Shown here: positions 52,559 to 61,066 of the stretch, one piece after another
Position numbering within the stretch: the stretch's first letter is position 1
Layout of the letters: each line of letters opens with the position of its first letter
Assembly (NCBI RefSeq): GCF_002270415.1
Contig: NZ_NNRI01000007.1
Location: forward strand, 372,001-436,000
DNA length: 64,000 nt
From: Mesorhizobium sophorae
GTDB lineage: Bacteria > Pseudomonadota > Alphaproteobacteria > Rhizobiales > Rhizobiaceae
Direction: 5' to 3'
Program-made: the position numbers and the translations under genes
Notes under the pieces: model-generated
What the model saw: the letters and a program-made list of their open reading frames with translations, nothing else
What the model was told of the DNA's origin: nothing
The model's database searches: none

Positions 52559-53029
52559 ATGCAAAAGATCACCACCTTCCTGTGGTTCGACGGACAGGCC
52601 GAGGAGGCCATGAACCATTACATGTCCGTCTTCAAGAATTCGAAGGAGCTGAGCGTGACGCGTTGGCCCAAGGGTCACGCTGATGAGGGCAAGGTGCTGG
52701 TGGCCTCGTTCGAACTCGACGGCGTCCCGTTCCTGGCGCTCAACGGCGGACCACAATACAAGTTCACCGAGGCGATCTCACTATCGATCGACTGCAAGAC
52801 GCAGGAAGAAGTCGATCATTTCTGGACCAGGCTCACAGAGGGTGGCGGCGAACCAGGACCCTGTGGCTGGCTGAAGGACAAGTTCGGTGTTTCCTGGCAG
52901 GTCGTGCCGGAACAACTGCCGCGCCTGCTGCAGGATCCGGACAGGGCCAAGGCCGGCCGGGCGATGAATGCGATGATGCAGATGGGCAAGATCGACATCG
53001 CCAAGATCGAAGAAGCGGCCAGAGGGTGA
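52559..53029 (+). CDS. VOC-family PhnB/3-demethylubiquinone methyltransferase-like protein
   Basis: 156 aa. MQKITTFLWFDGQAEEAMNHYMSVFKNS and VSWQVVPEQLPRLLQDPD, with KAGRAMNAMMQMGKIDI, mark the PhnB-like VOC branch. Proteins of this branch often occur with ArsR/SRPBCC genes. The label 3-demethylubiquinone methyltransferase seen in databases is not supported by a SAM motif. ATG 52559 has GAGGAGAAAG upstream. Confidence 0.87.
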   Translation: MQKITTFLWFDGQAEEAMNHYMSVFKNSKELSVTRWPKGHADEGKVLVASFELDGVPFLALNGGPQYKFTEAISLSIDCKTQEEVDHFWTRLTEGGGEPGPCGWLKDKFGVSWQVVPEQLPRLLQDPDRAKAGRAMNAMMQMGKIDIAKIEEAARG

Positions 53030-53035
53030 GCGGAC

Positions 53036-53178
53036 TTCCCCTTCTCCCGCTTGTGGGAGAAGGTGGATCGGCGCGCAGCGCCTAGACGGATGAGGGGTGT
53101 TCCAGCGGAGTGAGACCTTGGCGTTCCCTGGAACCATCCGTCGCCTTCGGCGACACCTTCTCCCACAAGGGGAGAAGG
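53036..53178. repeat. Palindromic intergenic repeat between convergent genes
   Basis: CTTCTCCC-GCTTGT-GGGAGAAG at the left (53041-53062) and CCTTCTCCC-ACAAG-GGGAGAAGG at the right (about 53156-53178) are inverted copies, with CGCCTTCGGCG between. It shares its arm sequence with the hairpin at 31.6 kb. It fills the gap between the VOC gene and prfC. Confidence 0.75.
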
Positions 53179-53190
53179 CAAGATGGCGCT

Positions 53191-54783
53191 TCAAGCCGCC
53201 CTGTCGCGAACCTGATAGTCCTTGATCGTGGCGAAGCGGATCGCCTTCCAGCGTTCCGCTTCGTAGTTCAGCGAGAAGGCGTGCTGGGCGAGGAACACCG
53301 GATCATTGTCGAGGTCGCGGGCGATGTCGCCGCGATGTGCCTCGATGAAACGCAAAACCTCGGCCTTGTCCTCGGCCGATATCCAGCGGCAGACCGAAAA
53401 GCGTGACATCTCGAACTCGACCGGGAGCGTGTATTCGAAGTTCAGCCGCTCCTTCAGGACGTCGAGCTGCAGCGCGCCGACGACGCCGACGATGGCCGGC
53501 GAGCCATCCTCGGGCGAGAACAATTGCACGACGCCCTCCTCAGCCATCTGGTGCAGCGCTTCCTTGAGCTTCTTGGCCTTCATCGCGTCACCCAAGCGGA
53601 CGCGGCGCAGGATTTCCGGGGCGAAGTTGGGCACGCCTCGGAACAGGATTTCCTCGCCCTCGGTCAGCGTGTCGCCGATGCGCAGCGTGCCGTGGTTGGG
53701 GATGCCGACGACGTCGCCGGCAAACGCCTCGTCGGCGGTGACGCGGGTGCGGGCAAAGAAGAATTGCGGTGCCGACAGGCTCATCGGCTTTCCCGTGCGC
53801 ACCAGCTTGGCCTTCATGCCGCGCTCGAGCTTGCCCGAGCAGACGCGGACGAAGGCGATGCGGTCGCGGTGATTGGGATCCATGTTGGCCTGGATCTTGA
53901 AGACGAAGGACGTCATCTTGTCCTCGGTCGCCTCGACCTTGCGGGCATCGGCCTCCTGCGCGCGCGGCGGCGGCCCAAAGGCGCCAAGCGCCTCGATCAG
54001 GTCGCGGACGCCATAATTGCGCAGCGCCGAGCCGAAATAGACCGGCGTCAGATGGCCCTCGCGAAAGGCGTCGATGTCGAGCGGACGGCAGGCTTCGCGC
54101 GCCAGTTCCAGTTCCTCGATGAAGGCCTCGCGCTCGTTCTCCGGCAACAGGCCGGCGACGCGGTTGGAATCGGGACCGTTGACCGGCGTACGTTCCTTCT
54201 CGTCGTCACCCTTGCGCACCGCATTCAGCGCCAGGTGATAGGTGCCGGAAAACGTCTTGCCGCGACCGATCGGCCAGGTGATCGGTGCGGTATCCAGCGC
54301 CAGCTTCTGTTCGATCTCGTCCAGAATCTCGAACGGATCGCGGCTTTCGCGGTCCATCTTGTTGACGAAGGTGATGATCGGAATGTCGCGCAGCCGGCAA
54401 ACCTCGAACAGTTTCAGCGTGCGCGGCTCGATGCCCTTGGCGGCGTCGATGACCATGACCGCGCTGTCGACGGCCGACAGCGTACGATAGGTGTCGTCGG
54501 CGAAATCCTCGTGGCCGGGCGTGTCGAGCAGGTTGAAGACATTGTCCTCATATTCGAACGTCATCACCGAAGTAACGACCGAAATGCCGCGCTCGCGCTC
54601 GATCTTCATCCAGTCGGAGCGGGTCTGGATCCTATCCTTCTTGGCCTTGACCTCGCCGGCAAGCTGAATGGCGCCGCCGAACAGCAGCAGCTTTTCGGTG
54701 AGCGTTGTCTTGCCGGCGTCCGGGTGAGCGATGATCGCGAAGGTGCGGCGGCGCGCCACTTCTTCTTCTATTGCTTCAGGCAT
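53191..54783 (-). CDS. prfC: Peptide chain release factor 3
   Basis: 530 aa translational GTPase that recycles RF1/RF2 from the ribosome. G motifs: AHPDAGKTTLTEKLL (G1), DTPGHEDFADDTYR (G3), TFVNKMDRESRDP (G4). The RF3-specific MKIERERGISVVTSVMTF and C-terminal VVGALQLDVLKERLNFEY are present. Start ATG 54783. It appears monocistronic. Confidence 0.96.
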   Translation of the reverse strand: MPEAIEEEVARRRTFAIIAHPDAGKTTLTEKLLLFGGAIQLAGEVKAKKDRIQTRSDWMKIERERGISVVTSVMTFEYEDNVFNLLDTPGHEDFADDTYRTLSAVDSAVMVIDAAKGIEPRTLKLFEVCRLRDIPIITFVNKMDRESRDPFEILDEIEQKLALDTAPITWPIGRGKTFSGTYHLALNAVRKGDDEKERTPVNGPDSNRVAGLLPENEREAFIEELELAREACRPLDIDAFREGHLTPVYFGSALRNYGVRDLIEALGAFGPPPRAQEADARKVEATEDKMTSFVFKIQANMDPNHRDRIAFVRVCSGKLERGMKAKLVRTGKPMSLSAPQFFFARTRVTADEAFAGDVVGIPNHGTLRIGDTLTEGEEILFRGVPNFAPEILRRVRLGDAMKAKKLKEALHQMAEEGVVQLFSPEDGSPAIVGVVGALQLDVLKERLNFEYTLPVEFEMSRFSVCRWISAEDKAEVLRFIEAHRGDIARDLDNDPVFLAQHAFSLNYEAERWKAIRFATIKDYQVRDRAA

Positions 54784-54882
54784 TCTTCAGGATTTCCGTG
54801 TGACAGGCCGGGCTTCTAGCAGCGCAGTGCCGGGCTGTCGACCGGTCCGGCGGCGCTGACACCGCCGGTTGCCGTGGCTTGC

Positions 54883-55812
54883 TCAGGCCAACTCGGCCGT
54901 ACGGCTCGCCGGAACGATCCCCGGAAGCCAGCCGGCAATGGCCTCGCCTATCGCGTCGGCATGGTCCTCCTGCAGATAGTGCGCGCCAGGCCCGAGATTG
55001 ATGAACCGGCAGTTCTTCAGCCCGGCGGCGAATTCGCCTGCGGCTTGCGGTGAGATCAGCGCACCCGGATCGCCAGCGAACAGCAGTTTCGGGTAGGTGG
55101 AAAGCCGCAGCGCCCGATGGTCGTGCTCGCTGATGGAGGCGACGTCGGCAGGCTGACCCTCGATCGGCAATTCCCTGGGCAGGCGCAGCACCGGCTTGCG
55201 CGATCGCGGCGTCGGGAATGGCGCCCGGTAAGCCGTCATCTCCTCGTCGCTCATTGTCCGCAAAACCGAGGCCGGCAGCACTTTCTCGACGAAGACATTG
55301 TCTTCCAGAACCAACTTTTCGCCGACATCCGGCGTGCGCAGCGCCTTGAACAGCTCGCGGGCCTGCGGACGCTGGTGAAAATCCTCCCAGCGCCCGAAGG
55401 GCCGGATGAATTCCATGAAGGCCAGGCCGAGAATGTTGCGCGGCCGCCGCGCCGCGAGATGGAAGGCAAGTGCCGTGCCCCAGTCCTGCGCGACCATCAC
55501 CATTTCCCTGATGTCGAGCGCATCGAGGAAGGCGTCGAGATAGCGGACATGATCGAAGAAGCGATAGTCGATATCGGGCTTGCCGGACTGGCCGTAACCG
55601 ATCAGGTCCGGTGCGATGCAGCGCCCGAGCGGCGCGACATGCGGGACGATGTTGCGCCAGATGTGGGATGAGGTCGGATTGCCATGCAGGAACAGCACGG
55701 TCGGACCGACCACGCCGGCCTCGACATAGGACATGGTCGAATCGAGCACGGCGATTTCCTCGCGCCGCGATGCGGTGGAGCCGGATTTCGGCTTGTCGAC
55801 GTTCAAACTCAT
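54883..55812 (-). CDS. Haloalkane dehalogenase (HLD-II type, DmlA-like)
   Basis: 309 aa alpha/beta hydrolase. The complete HLD-II catalytic set is visible: halide-binding Asn in FLHGNPTSSHIWR, nucleophile Asp and Trp in VAQDWGTALAFH, catalytic Glu in AFMEFIRPFGRW and base His in LGPGAHYLQEDH. It converts haloalkanes to alcohol and halide. Mesorhizobium carries a characterised member, DmlA, and this is probably an orthologue. ATG 55812 overlaps the TetR stop by 4 bases, so TetR likely controls it. The physiological substrate is not known. Confidence 0.88.
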   Translation of the reverse strand: MSLNVDKPKSGSTASRREEIAVLDSTMSYVEAGVVGPTVLFLHGNPTSSHIWRNIVPHVAPLGRCIAPDLIGYGQSGKPDIDYRFFDHVRYLDAFLDALDIREMVMVAQDWGTALAFHLAARRPRNILGLAFMEFIRPFGRWEDFHQRPQARELFKALRTPDVGEKLVLEDNVFVEKVLPASVLRTMSDEEMTAYRAPFPTPRSRKPVLRLPRELPIEGQPADVASISEHDHRALRLSTYPKLLFAGDPGALISPQAAGEFAAGLKNCRFINLGPGAHYLQEDHADAIGEAIAGWLPGIVPASRTAELA

Positions 55813-56405
55813 TGGATCGGCTCCTTTGCAAAGACTGTGCTGAAGATGATTTTCTTGAAGCGCTCGAGCGGCGCCGGGCTGCGCTCGACCTTCATGCGCA
55901 GCATGGCGCCTTGCCACGACGACAGCAGGAAGTCGGCGAGGTCGTCGGCATCGAAAACCCGGGGGATGTCACCGCCCGCCTGGCCCTCGGCGATGCAGGC
56001 CGCGAATGGCTGGCGCCAGCGCTCGAAGATGGCGACAAGCCGCAGGCGTAGCGGTTCGCTGTGCACCGCGGTTTCGAGGCTGAGATTGCCGATCATGCAG
56101 CCGCGCGCCCAGTCATGCGCTTCGAGCTTCGAGGTGATGACATCGAGGTAGCGGCGGAGCCTGCCGACGGGCGGCGTCCCGTCCTGCGCAAGGGCTGTTT
56201 CGACCAGGCCGCTGACATAGGCGAAATAGCGGTCGAGCACCTCGCCGGCAAACTCCTCCTTGGAGGCGAAATGGTTGGTGAACGAACCTGGCCGGGCATC
56301 AGCCGCGGCAACGATGTCGCGCACGCCGGCAGCGGCATAGCCTGAATTCCATATGGTCCGGAAACCAGCGTCGAGGAGTTTTTCGCGGAGTGATTGTCTA
56401 GCCAT
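55809..56405 (-). CDS. TetR/AcrR-family repressor
   Basis: 198 aa. The N-terminal HTH (REKLLDAGFRTIWNSGYAAAGVRDIVAAADARPGSFTNHF) is followed by a helical ligand-binding domain. The start ATG 56405 has no Shine-Dalgarno and falls where transcription is predicted to begin, suggesting a leaderless message. An 18-bp palindrome lies in its promoter. It is coupled to the dehalogenase gene. Confidence 0.9.
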   Translation of the reverse strand: MARQSLREKLLDAGFRTIWNSGYAAAGVRDIVAAADARPGSFTNHFASKEEFAGEVLDRYFAYVSGLVETALAQDGTPPVGRLRRYLDVITSKLEAHDWARGCMIGNLSLETAVHSEPLRLRLVAIFERWRQPFAACIAEGQAGGDIPRVFDADDLADFLLSSWQGAMLRMKVERSPAPLERFKKIIFSTVFAKEPIQ

Positions 56406-56411
56406 GGGAGA

Positions 56412-56439
56412 ATAATACGTACGTACGTATTGATGTCAA
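56412..56439 (-). promoter_or_regulatory. tetR promoter with perfect 18-bp palindromic operator
   Basis: Minus strand: TTGACA (56439-56434), 16 bases, TATTAT (56417-56412). The palindrome AATACGTACGTACGTATT (56414-56431) fills the spacer and part of the -10. Seven bases after the -10 comes the tetR ATG. The palindrome also lies upstream of the divergent flavoenzyme gene. Confidence 0.8.
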
Positions 56440-56522
56440 GCGGCGTATTTGGTGTTGGCAAGCGACCATGGGGATGGCACTGGAATCAGTGCCCTCAGGG
56501 GCCACGAGGCAGAGGAGCAAGC

Positions 56523-57596
56523 ATGACTGCGGCGAAACAAATGATCGTCATCGGCGCCGGCATCATCGGTGCCTCCATAGCCTGGCATCTGACCAAGGCA
56601 GGGGCGCAGGTGATGGTCATTGCCGACAGCGCCGCCGGCGGCGTCGCGACGCCGAACTCGTTTGCCTGGATCAATGCCAGCTGGGGCAATCCGCAGCCAT
56701 ATTTCCGGCTGCGCACCCGCGCGATGGCCGAATGGACGCGGCTGGCTCGGGACCTGCCCGGCCTCCCACTCAGCTGGTGCGGTGGCCTGTGCTGGGATTT
56801 GTCGGCGGCCGCAATGGAAACCTACGCCGCCGAGCACTCCGCCTGGGGCTACGGCATCAAGCGCGTCGACCGCACTGGCGTCGCGCGCCTCGAGCCCAAT
56901 CTCGCCGAGCTGCCGGATGTCGCCTTGCACGTCGCCGAAGAGGGTGTCGCCGAACCGGTGGCCGCCACCAGGGCGCTGCTGGCGGACGCCGAACGGCGCG
57001 GCGCGCGGATCATCTCCAGCACGGTGACGGCGCTGGTCCAGACTGGCGACCATATTACCGGCGTCGACACATCGCATGGCCTGATAGCTGCCGACGAGGT
57101 GGTGATCGCGGCAGGCGTCGGGTCACCGCCTATCGCCGCGACGGCCGGGATTGACCTGCCGATCGAGACACCGCCCGGGCTGATCGTCCATTCGCGGCCT
57201 TATGCAAAACTGCTCAACGGGCTGGTGCTGGCCGAGCGGCTACACATGCGCCAGACGGCGGAGGGCCGCATCATCGCCGGCTCGGATTTTGGCGGCGCCG
57301 ACCCTGGCGTGGATGCCGAAGTCACCGCCCGCGACCTGTTTGCGGCCCTGAAAGCCATGCTGCGCGGCGGTGACGGACTGGAGCTGGATTTCCATACTGT
57401 CGGCTACCGGCCGACGCCGATCGACGGTTTTCCGATCATCGGCCGCGCCGAGGGCATGGACGGTCTCTACGTCGCGGTCATGCATTCGGGCATCACGCTG
57501 GCGCCGGCTGTCGGCCTGTTCGCCGCCCGGGAAATCCTCGACGGCGAGCGCGACCCGCTGCTGGCGCCCTACGGGCTGTCGCGCTTCGCTCAGTAA
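56523..57596 (+). CDS. DAO-type FAD-dependent oxidoreductase (D-amino-acid/glycine oxidase-like)
   Basis: 357 aa. IVIGAGIIGASIAWHLTKAGAQV is the dinucleotide-binding fold. GVATPNSFAWINASWGNP and the C-terminal GYRPTPIDGFPIIGRAEGMDGLYVAVMHSGITLAP are DAO-family features. It would oxidise an amino or imino acid. ATG 56523 follows GAGGAG. It starts 118 bases from the divergent tetR. It overlaps the convergent amidase by 7 bases. Substrate unknown. Confidence 0.85.
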   Translation: MTAAKQMIVIGAGIIGASIAWHLTKAGAQVMVIADSAAGGVATPNSFAWINASWGNPQPYFRLRTRAMAEWTRLARDLPGLPLSWCGGLCWDLSAAAMETYAAEHSAWGYGIKRVDRTGVARLEPNLAELPDVALHVAEEGVAEPVAATRALLADAERRGARIISSTVTALVQTGDHITGVDTSHGLIAADEVVIAAGVGSPPIAATAGIDLPIETPPGLIVHSRPYAKLLNGLVLAERLHMRQTAEGRIIAGSDFGGADPGVDAEVTARDLFAALKAMLRGGDGLELDFHTVGYRPTPIDGFPIIGRAEGMDGLYVAVMHSGITLAPAVGLFAAREILDGERDPLLAPYGLSRFAQ

Positions 57597-58963
57597 CCCG
57601 GCGGACGGCGAAAGCCACCCGCCAGCGGTTCGATTGCCTTGGCGACGCCGAGCAGCCGCGACTCCGACCAGCGTTTGCCGACCAGTTGCAGGCCGATCGG
57701 CAAACCGTCGCGGTCCTGTCCGCACGGCAGCGAAAGTGCCGGATGGCCGCTGTAGTTGAACACGGCGCCATAGGCCGGCAGCATCCAGTAGCTCTGCTCT
57801 TTGCCGTCGACCTGGATCGGCGCGCCCGGATCGCAATGCGGGAAGGCCGTCGTCATGGCGACCGGGCAAAGCAGCGCATCCCAGGTTTCGAAGAACTGGT
57901 CCCAGGCGAGAATGGATCTGTCGCGGCGGGCGAGCGCCTCGAACCAGCGCGAGACCGGTGTCGGCTCCTCCGGCGGCTCCGGCTGCGCGGCCTCCATCAT
58001 CATGCCGATCAGCGCGCCGCCTTGCTTGAGATCGTCGTGCAGGTCGAGTTTTCGACGTTTCGCTTCCTCGACGGTCGCCCCTGCCGATTGCAGCCGCCTT
58101 GCCAGACTTTCGACCGCGGCGCTGATCTCGCTGGCCACTGGCAACCCTGGAAAGGTCGGTGCGAAGGCGATGCGCAATGTCTTGGGGTCGAGCTTCGGCA
58201 TGCCTTCGACCGGCACCGGCGCAAGATCGGTATCGCTTCCGTCGGGGCCGGCAATGATTTGATAGATCAAGGCCAGATCTTCCACGCTGCGCGCCAGCGG
58301 GCCAAGACATGACATCTGCCGCACGCTGCGCGCGGCACCGCTGGGATCGGGGAAGGCGCCGGCCAGCGAGACGCGATGCTCGGTCGGTTTGAGGCCATAG
58401 ACGCCGCAAAAGGCGGCGGGCAGCCGGATCGAATCCTGCATGTCGGAGCCGACATCGAACGGCGTCATCCCTGAGCAAAGCGCCGCCGCCGCGCCGCCGC
58501 TGGAGCCGCCCGCCGTGCGCTGGAGGTTCCACGGATTGCCGGTGCGGCCGAACAGCGGATTGTCCGACTGCCAGTCACCCAGCATGGTCGCGACATTGGT
58601 CTTGCCCATCAGCACCCCGCCGGCTGCCTTCAGCCTGGCAACGACCGGACTGTCCCGTTTGGCGACGTAATCGGCGAAGGCGGGAAAACCGACCGTGGTC
58701 TTCATGCCTGCCGTCTCGTGCATGTCCTTCAGCGTGAACGGCACGCCATGCAGCGGCCCAAGCGCCTCGCCGCGCGCCAGTGTTGCGTCGGCCCTTTTTG
58801 CGCGGTCGCGGGCGCCTTCCCGGTCGAGCGAGATGACGGCGTTGACCGCCCCATTGTGGTTGTCGATCTGCGCCAGATGGGCGTCGAGCGCCTCGACCGC
58901 GGAGACTTTTCGAGTGGCGATCGCGGCGGCCAGTGCGGCGGTTGTGGAAAAGGCGATGTCCAT
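57590..58963 (-). CDS. Amidase-signature family hydrolase with altered nucleophile loop
   Basis: 457 aa. Ser-cisSer-Lys triad: Lys in GVPFTLKDMHE (near residue 80), cis-Ser in QRTAGGSSGGAAAAL, nucleophile Ser in GSDMQDSIRLPAAFCG. The usual GSDTGGSIR has QD in place of GG, which may alter the oxyanion hole, though the Ser itself is kept. ATG 58963 has GGAG 8 bases upstream and is preferred over TTG 58969. The amide substrate is unknown. Confidence 0.85.
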   Translation of the reverse strand: MDIAFSTTAALAAAIATRKVSAVEALDAHLAQIDNHNGAVNAVISLDREGARDRAKRADATLARGEALGPLHGVPFTLKDMHETAGMKTTVGFPAFADYVAKRDSPVVARLKAAGGVLMGKTNVATMLGDWQSDNPLFGRTGNPWNLQRTAGGSSGGAAAALCSGMTPFDVGSDMQDSIRLPAAFCGVYGLKPTEHRVSLAGAFPDPSGAARSVRQMSCLGPLARSVEDLALIYQIIAGPDGSDTDLAPVPVEGMPKLDPKTLRIAFAPTFPGLPVASEISAAVESLARRLQSAGATVEEAKRRKLDLHDDLKQGGALIGMMMEAAQPEPPEEPTPVSRWFEALARRDRSILAWDQFFETWDALLCPVAMTTAFPHCDPGAPIQVDGKEQSYWMLPAYGAVFNYSGHPALSLPCGQDRDGLPIGLQLVGKRWSESRLLGVAKAIEPLAGGFRRPPGY

Positions 58964-59105
58964 GATCAATGCTCCGGCTTGGCCGCGCGTGTCTGGATCA
59001 AGATGGCCGACAGCGACGCGACTTTAAGCGAAGTTGAGCATTTGAAACTCGCCAGTACTTGATCGAAATTGCGCCACGGAGATCAATTGAAGCCGGCGCT
59101 CTACG

Positions 59106-59267
59106 GCGCCCCCCTCTCTGTCCTGCCGGACATCTCCCCCACGGGTGGGGAGATTGGGTTTCACGACGGCTTTCGCCAATCTCCAACGTTGCAAGATTGA
59201 GCGAAGCGCTGAAGCTGCCAATCTCCCCACCCGTGGGGGAGATGTCCGGCAGGACAGAGGGGGGCGC
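59106..59267. repeat. Large inverted repeat with 50-bp arms
   Basis: Arms 59106-59157 and 59218-59267 are almost perfect inverse copies (GCGCCCCCCTCT...GTCCTGCCGGACATCTCCCCC...GGGGAGATTGG in pieces), differing by a CT insertion. The intervening 60 bases hold a smaller pair. It occupies most of the 362-base gap between amidase and amidotransferase genes; no gene is seen there. Confidence 0.85.
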
Positions 59268-59325
59268 GAAGGAACGCGAGGTTGCCGCAAAATTGGAAAG
59301 CCGGCAAAACTGGACAGCCGAAAGC

Positions 59326-60126
59326 CTACCCGACCAGCGCCAGCTTCGCGGCTGCCGGTGCAAAGGGACGGATGGCGATACCATCCCTGGTCATGGTGAC
59401 GAAGCTCGATGGCGGGATCGCCTGCCAGTCGCCGCCCTCGCGATCGAACGGCTCGGAAACAATGCAGCGGCCGCCGCCTTTGCGGAAAACGGAGGTGTAA
59501 AGCGTCGGGGCGTGAGCGTCGGTGGCATAGCGCACCGCGTGCAGCGCCTGGCCGTCGGAGAAGGCGGCGGTGAGTTTCAGCGCGGGCTGGAGGCCGGCCC
59601 GGCGCGAGGCTTCAAGCACGCGGCTGGTGGCGCGCGAGACGGCGCCTTGCGGATCGGTGGCCAATCCTTCGTCGATCATCAGCAGGAAAAACAATTCGGA
59701 ATCGGTGGTGCCTTCGCGTTGGTCGAAGACGGCATCGGACAGCGAGTTTTCCAGCGTCCGGCGGATCTTTTCAAAGCCGCCGATCTGGCCGTTGTGCATG
59801 AACGACCAGCGCTCCGAAATGAAGGGATGGCAGTTCATGCGGCTGGTGGCGCCGCCGGTCGAGGCCCGCACATGGGCAAGGAACAGGCCCGACTTGATCT
59901 GCCGGCACAGGCTCTTCAGATTGGGGTCGGACCAGGCCGGCAGGATGTCGCGGTAGAGACCGGGCTCCGGCCGGTCGCCATACCAGGCAAGGCCAAAGCC
60001 ATCGCCATTGGTCGGCGATTTCGCTTCCTGGGCACAATGGCTCTGGGCAATCAGCGAGTGACAGGGCGCCGTGAGGATGTCTTCGAGAAAAACCGCTTCA
60101 CCGAGATAGGCCGCCCACCGGCACAT
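59326..60126 (-). CDS. Class II glutamine amidotransferase (YafJ-like)
   Basis: 266 aa N-terminal-nucleophile protein. Cys2 in MCRWAAYLG is the nucleophile. NGDGFGLAWYGDRPEPG, LFLAHVRAST and NCHPFISERWSFMHNGQIGGF are the glutaminase landmarks. It hydrolyses a gamma-glutamyl amide; no synthase domain is fused, and the in vivo substrate is unknown for this group. It follows the DUF6356-like gene by 15 bases, same strand. Confidence 0.88.
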   Translation of the reverse strand: MCRWAAYLGEAVFLEDILTAPCHSLIAQSHCAQEAKSPTNGDGFGLAWYGDRPEPGLYRDILPAWSDPNLKSLCRQIKSGLFLAHVRASTGGATSRMNCHPFISERWSFMHNGQIGGFEKIRRTLENSLSDAVFDQREGTTDSELFFLLMIDEGLATDPQGAVSRATSRVLEASRRAGLQPALKLTAAFSDGQALHAVRYATDAHAPTLYTSVFRKGGGRCIVSEPFDREGGDWQAIPPSSFVTMTRDGIAIRPFAPAAAKLALVG

Positions 60127-60141
60127 CGCTTCTGTCGTCCC

Positions 60142-60390
60142 CTAGGCACGATCCATGAGAGCCGTTGGCTCCTTGGTCCCGTGCGAGCCTCTGTTGTGCG
60201 TCCGCTCGTAAAGCTCGCGGACGATTCGGCTGGCGGTAGTCTCGAACAGAAATGGCAAGAAAGCGTGAACGAGCGCGGCACCCGCCGCCATCAGCAACCG
60301 CGACGAGAACCAGGCGGCAAAGGCCATATGGCCGAAATAGGTTTCACCGACCTTGGCCGGATGAGAGGTGAAGATCGTTGCGAGCGACAT
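60142..60390 (-). CDS. DUF6356-like small membrane-associated protein
   Basis: 82 aa. TSHPAKVGETYFGHMAFAAWF, a hydrophobic span (LLMAAGAALVHAFLPFLF) and TTASRIVRELYERT match what I recall of DUF6356. Function unknown. It is co-directional with the amidotransferase gene and divergent from the Lrp gene. Confidence 0.75.
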   Translation of the reverse strand: MSLATIFTSHPAKVGETYFGHMAFAAWFSSRLLMAAGAALVHAFLPFLFETTASRIVRELYERTHNRGSHGTKEPTALMDRA

Positions 60391-60487
60391 GCTGTTCCCC
60401 TTTCAGCGCTTGGTGTTCCTGATATGAGTATCATGACACGCTTCGCCGGTTCATTGGTCTCAAAATGTCCTTGTATTTGGCCGCTCC

Positions 60488-60505
60488 GTGGGACAAACAT
60501 CCCAC
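60488..60505. promoter_or_regulatory. Dyad abutting the Lrp start codon
   Basis: GTGGGA-CAAACA-TCCCAC, with perfect 6-base arms, ends one base before the ATG at 60506. It replaces any Shine-Dalgarno. It could be an autoregulatory Lrp site in the shared region with the DUF6356-like gene, or a hairpin occluding the start. Confidence 0.4.
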
Positions 60506-60976
60506 ATGGCACCGGAAATCGACGAAATCGACCGTAAATTGCTGACCGAACTGCAACGCGACGGCACGCTGTCGGTCGACCAGCTGTCGGAACGGGTGGC
60601 CTTGTCGCGCAATGCCTGCTGGCGCCGGGTGAAGCGACTTGAGGAGGATGGCATCATCACCGGCCGCGTGGCGCTGGTCGATGCCGAAAAGCTCGGGCTT
60701 GGCCTCTCGGTGTTCGTCCTGATCCGCACGTCCAACCACGACCCGGACTGGCTGCAGAAGTTCCGGGCGGCGGTGACCGGCTTTCCCGAGATCACCGGCG
60801 TCTATCGCATGTCGGGCGACCTCGACTACGTGTTGCGCGCCCGGGTCGCCGACGTGAAGGCCTATGACCGGCTTTACCAGCGGCTTATCGCCAAGGTGGC
60901 GCTGTCGGACGTTTCGGCCTCCTTCGTGATGGAGGAGATCAAGGAGACCACCGTGGTTCCAATGGAACTGCGCTAG
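60506..60976 (+). CDS. Lrp/AsnC-family regulator
   Basis: 156 aa. The HTH IDEIDRKLLTELQRDGTLSVDQLSERVALSRNACWRRV and a RAM effector domain (SVFVLIRTSNHDPDWLQKF, ITGVYRMSGDLDYVLRARVADVKAYD) are clear. ATG 60506 lacks a ribosome site; GTG 60488 would add 6 residues also without one. The target is not evident beyond autoregulation. Confidence 0.9.
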   Translation: MAPEIDEIDRKLLTELQRDGTLSVDQLSERVALSRNACWRRVKRLEEDGIITGRVALVDAEKLGLGLSVFVLIRTSNHDPDWLQKFRAAVTGFPEITGVYRMSGDLDYVLRARVADVKAYDRLYQRLIAKVALSDVSASFVMEEIKETTVVPMELR

Positions 60977-61066
60977 CTCTTGTCACAGTGATGCCCGAAA
61001 GAAAGCCGTTGATAGCGCTAGACCTGAGTTGACTGAATCGCCGTTCGCGCCGATAGGATCGATTTT

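Noticed and set aside
52559..53029. Ubiquinone methyltransferase.
   Set aside because: No SAM-binding motif. The protein is a VOC/PhnB-like fold that databases often mislabel.
59101..59270. CRISPR array or IS-element ends.
   Set aside because: There is one inverted pair without regularly spaced direct repeats, and no transposase or target-site duplication is seen.
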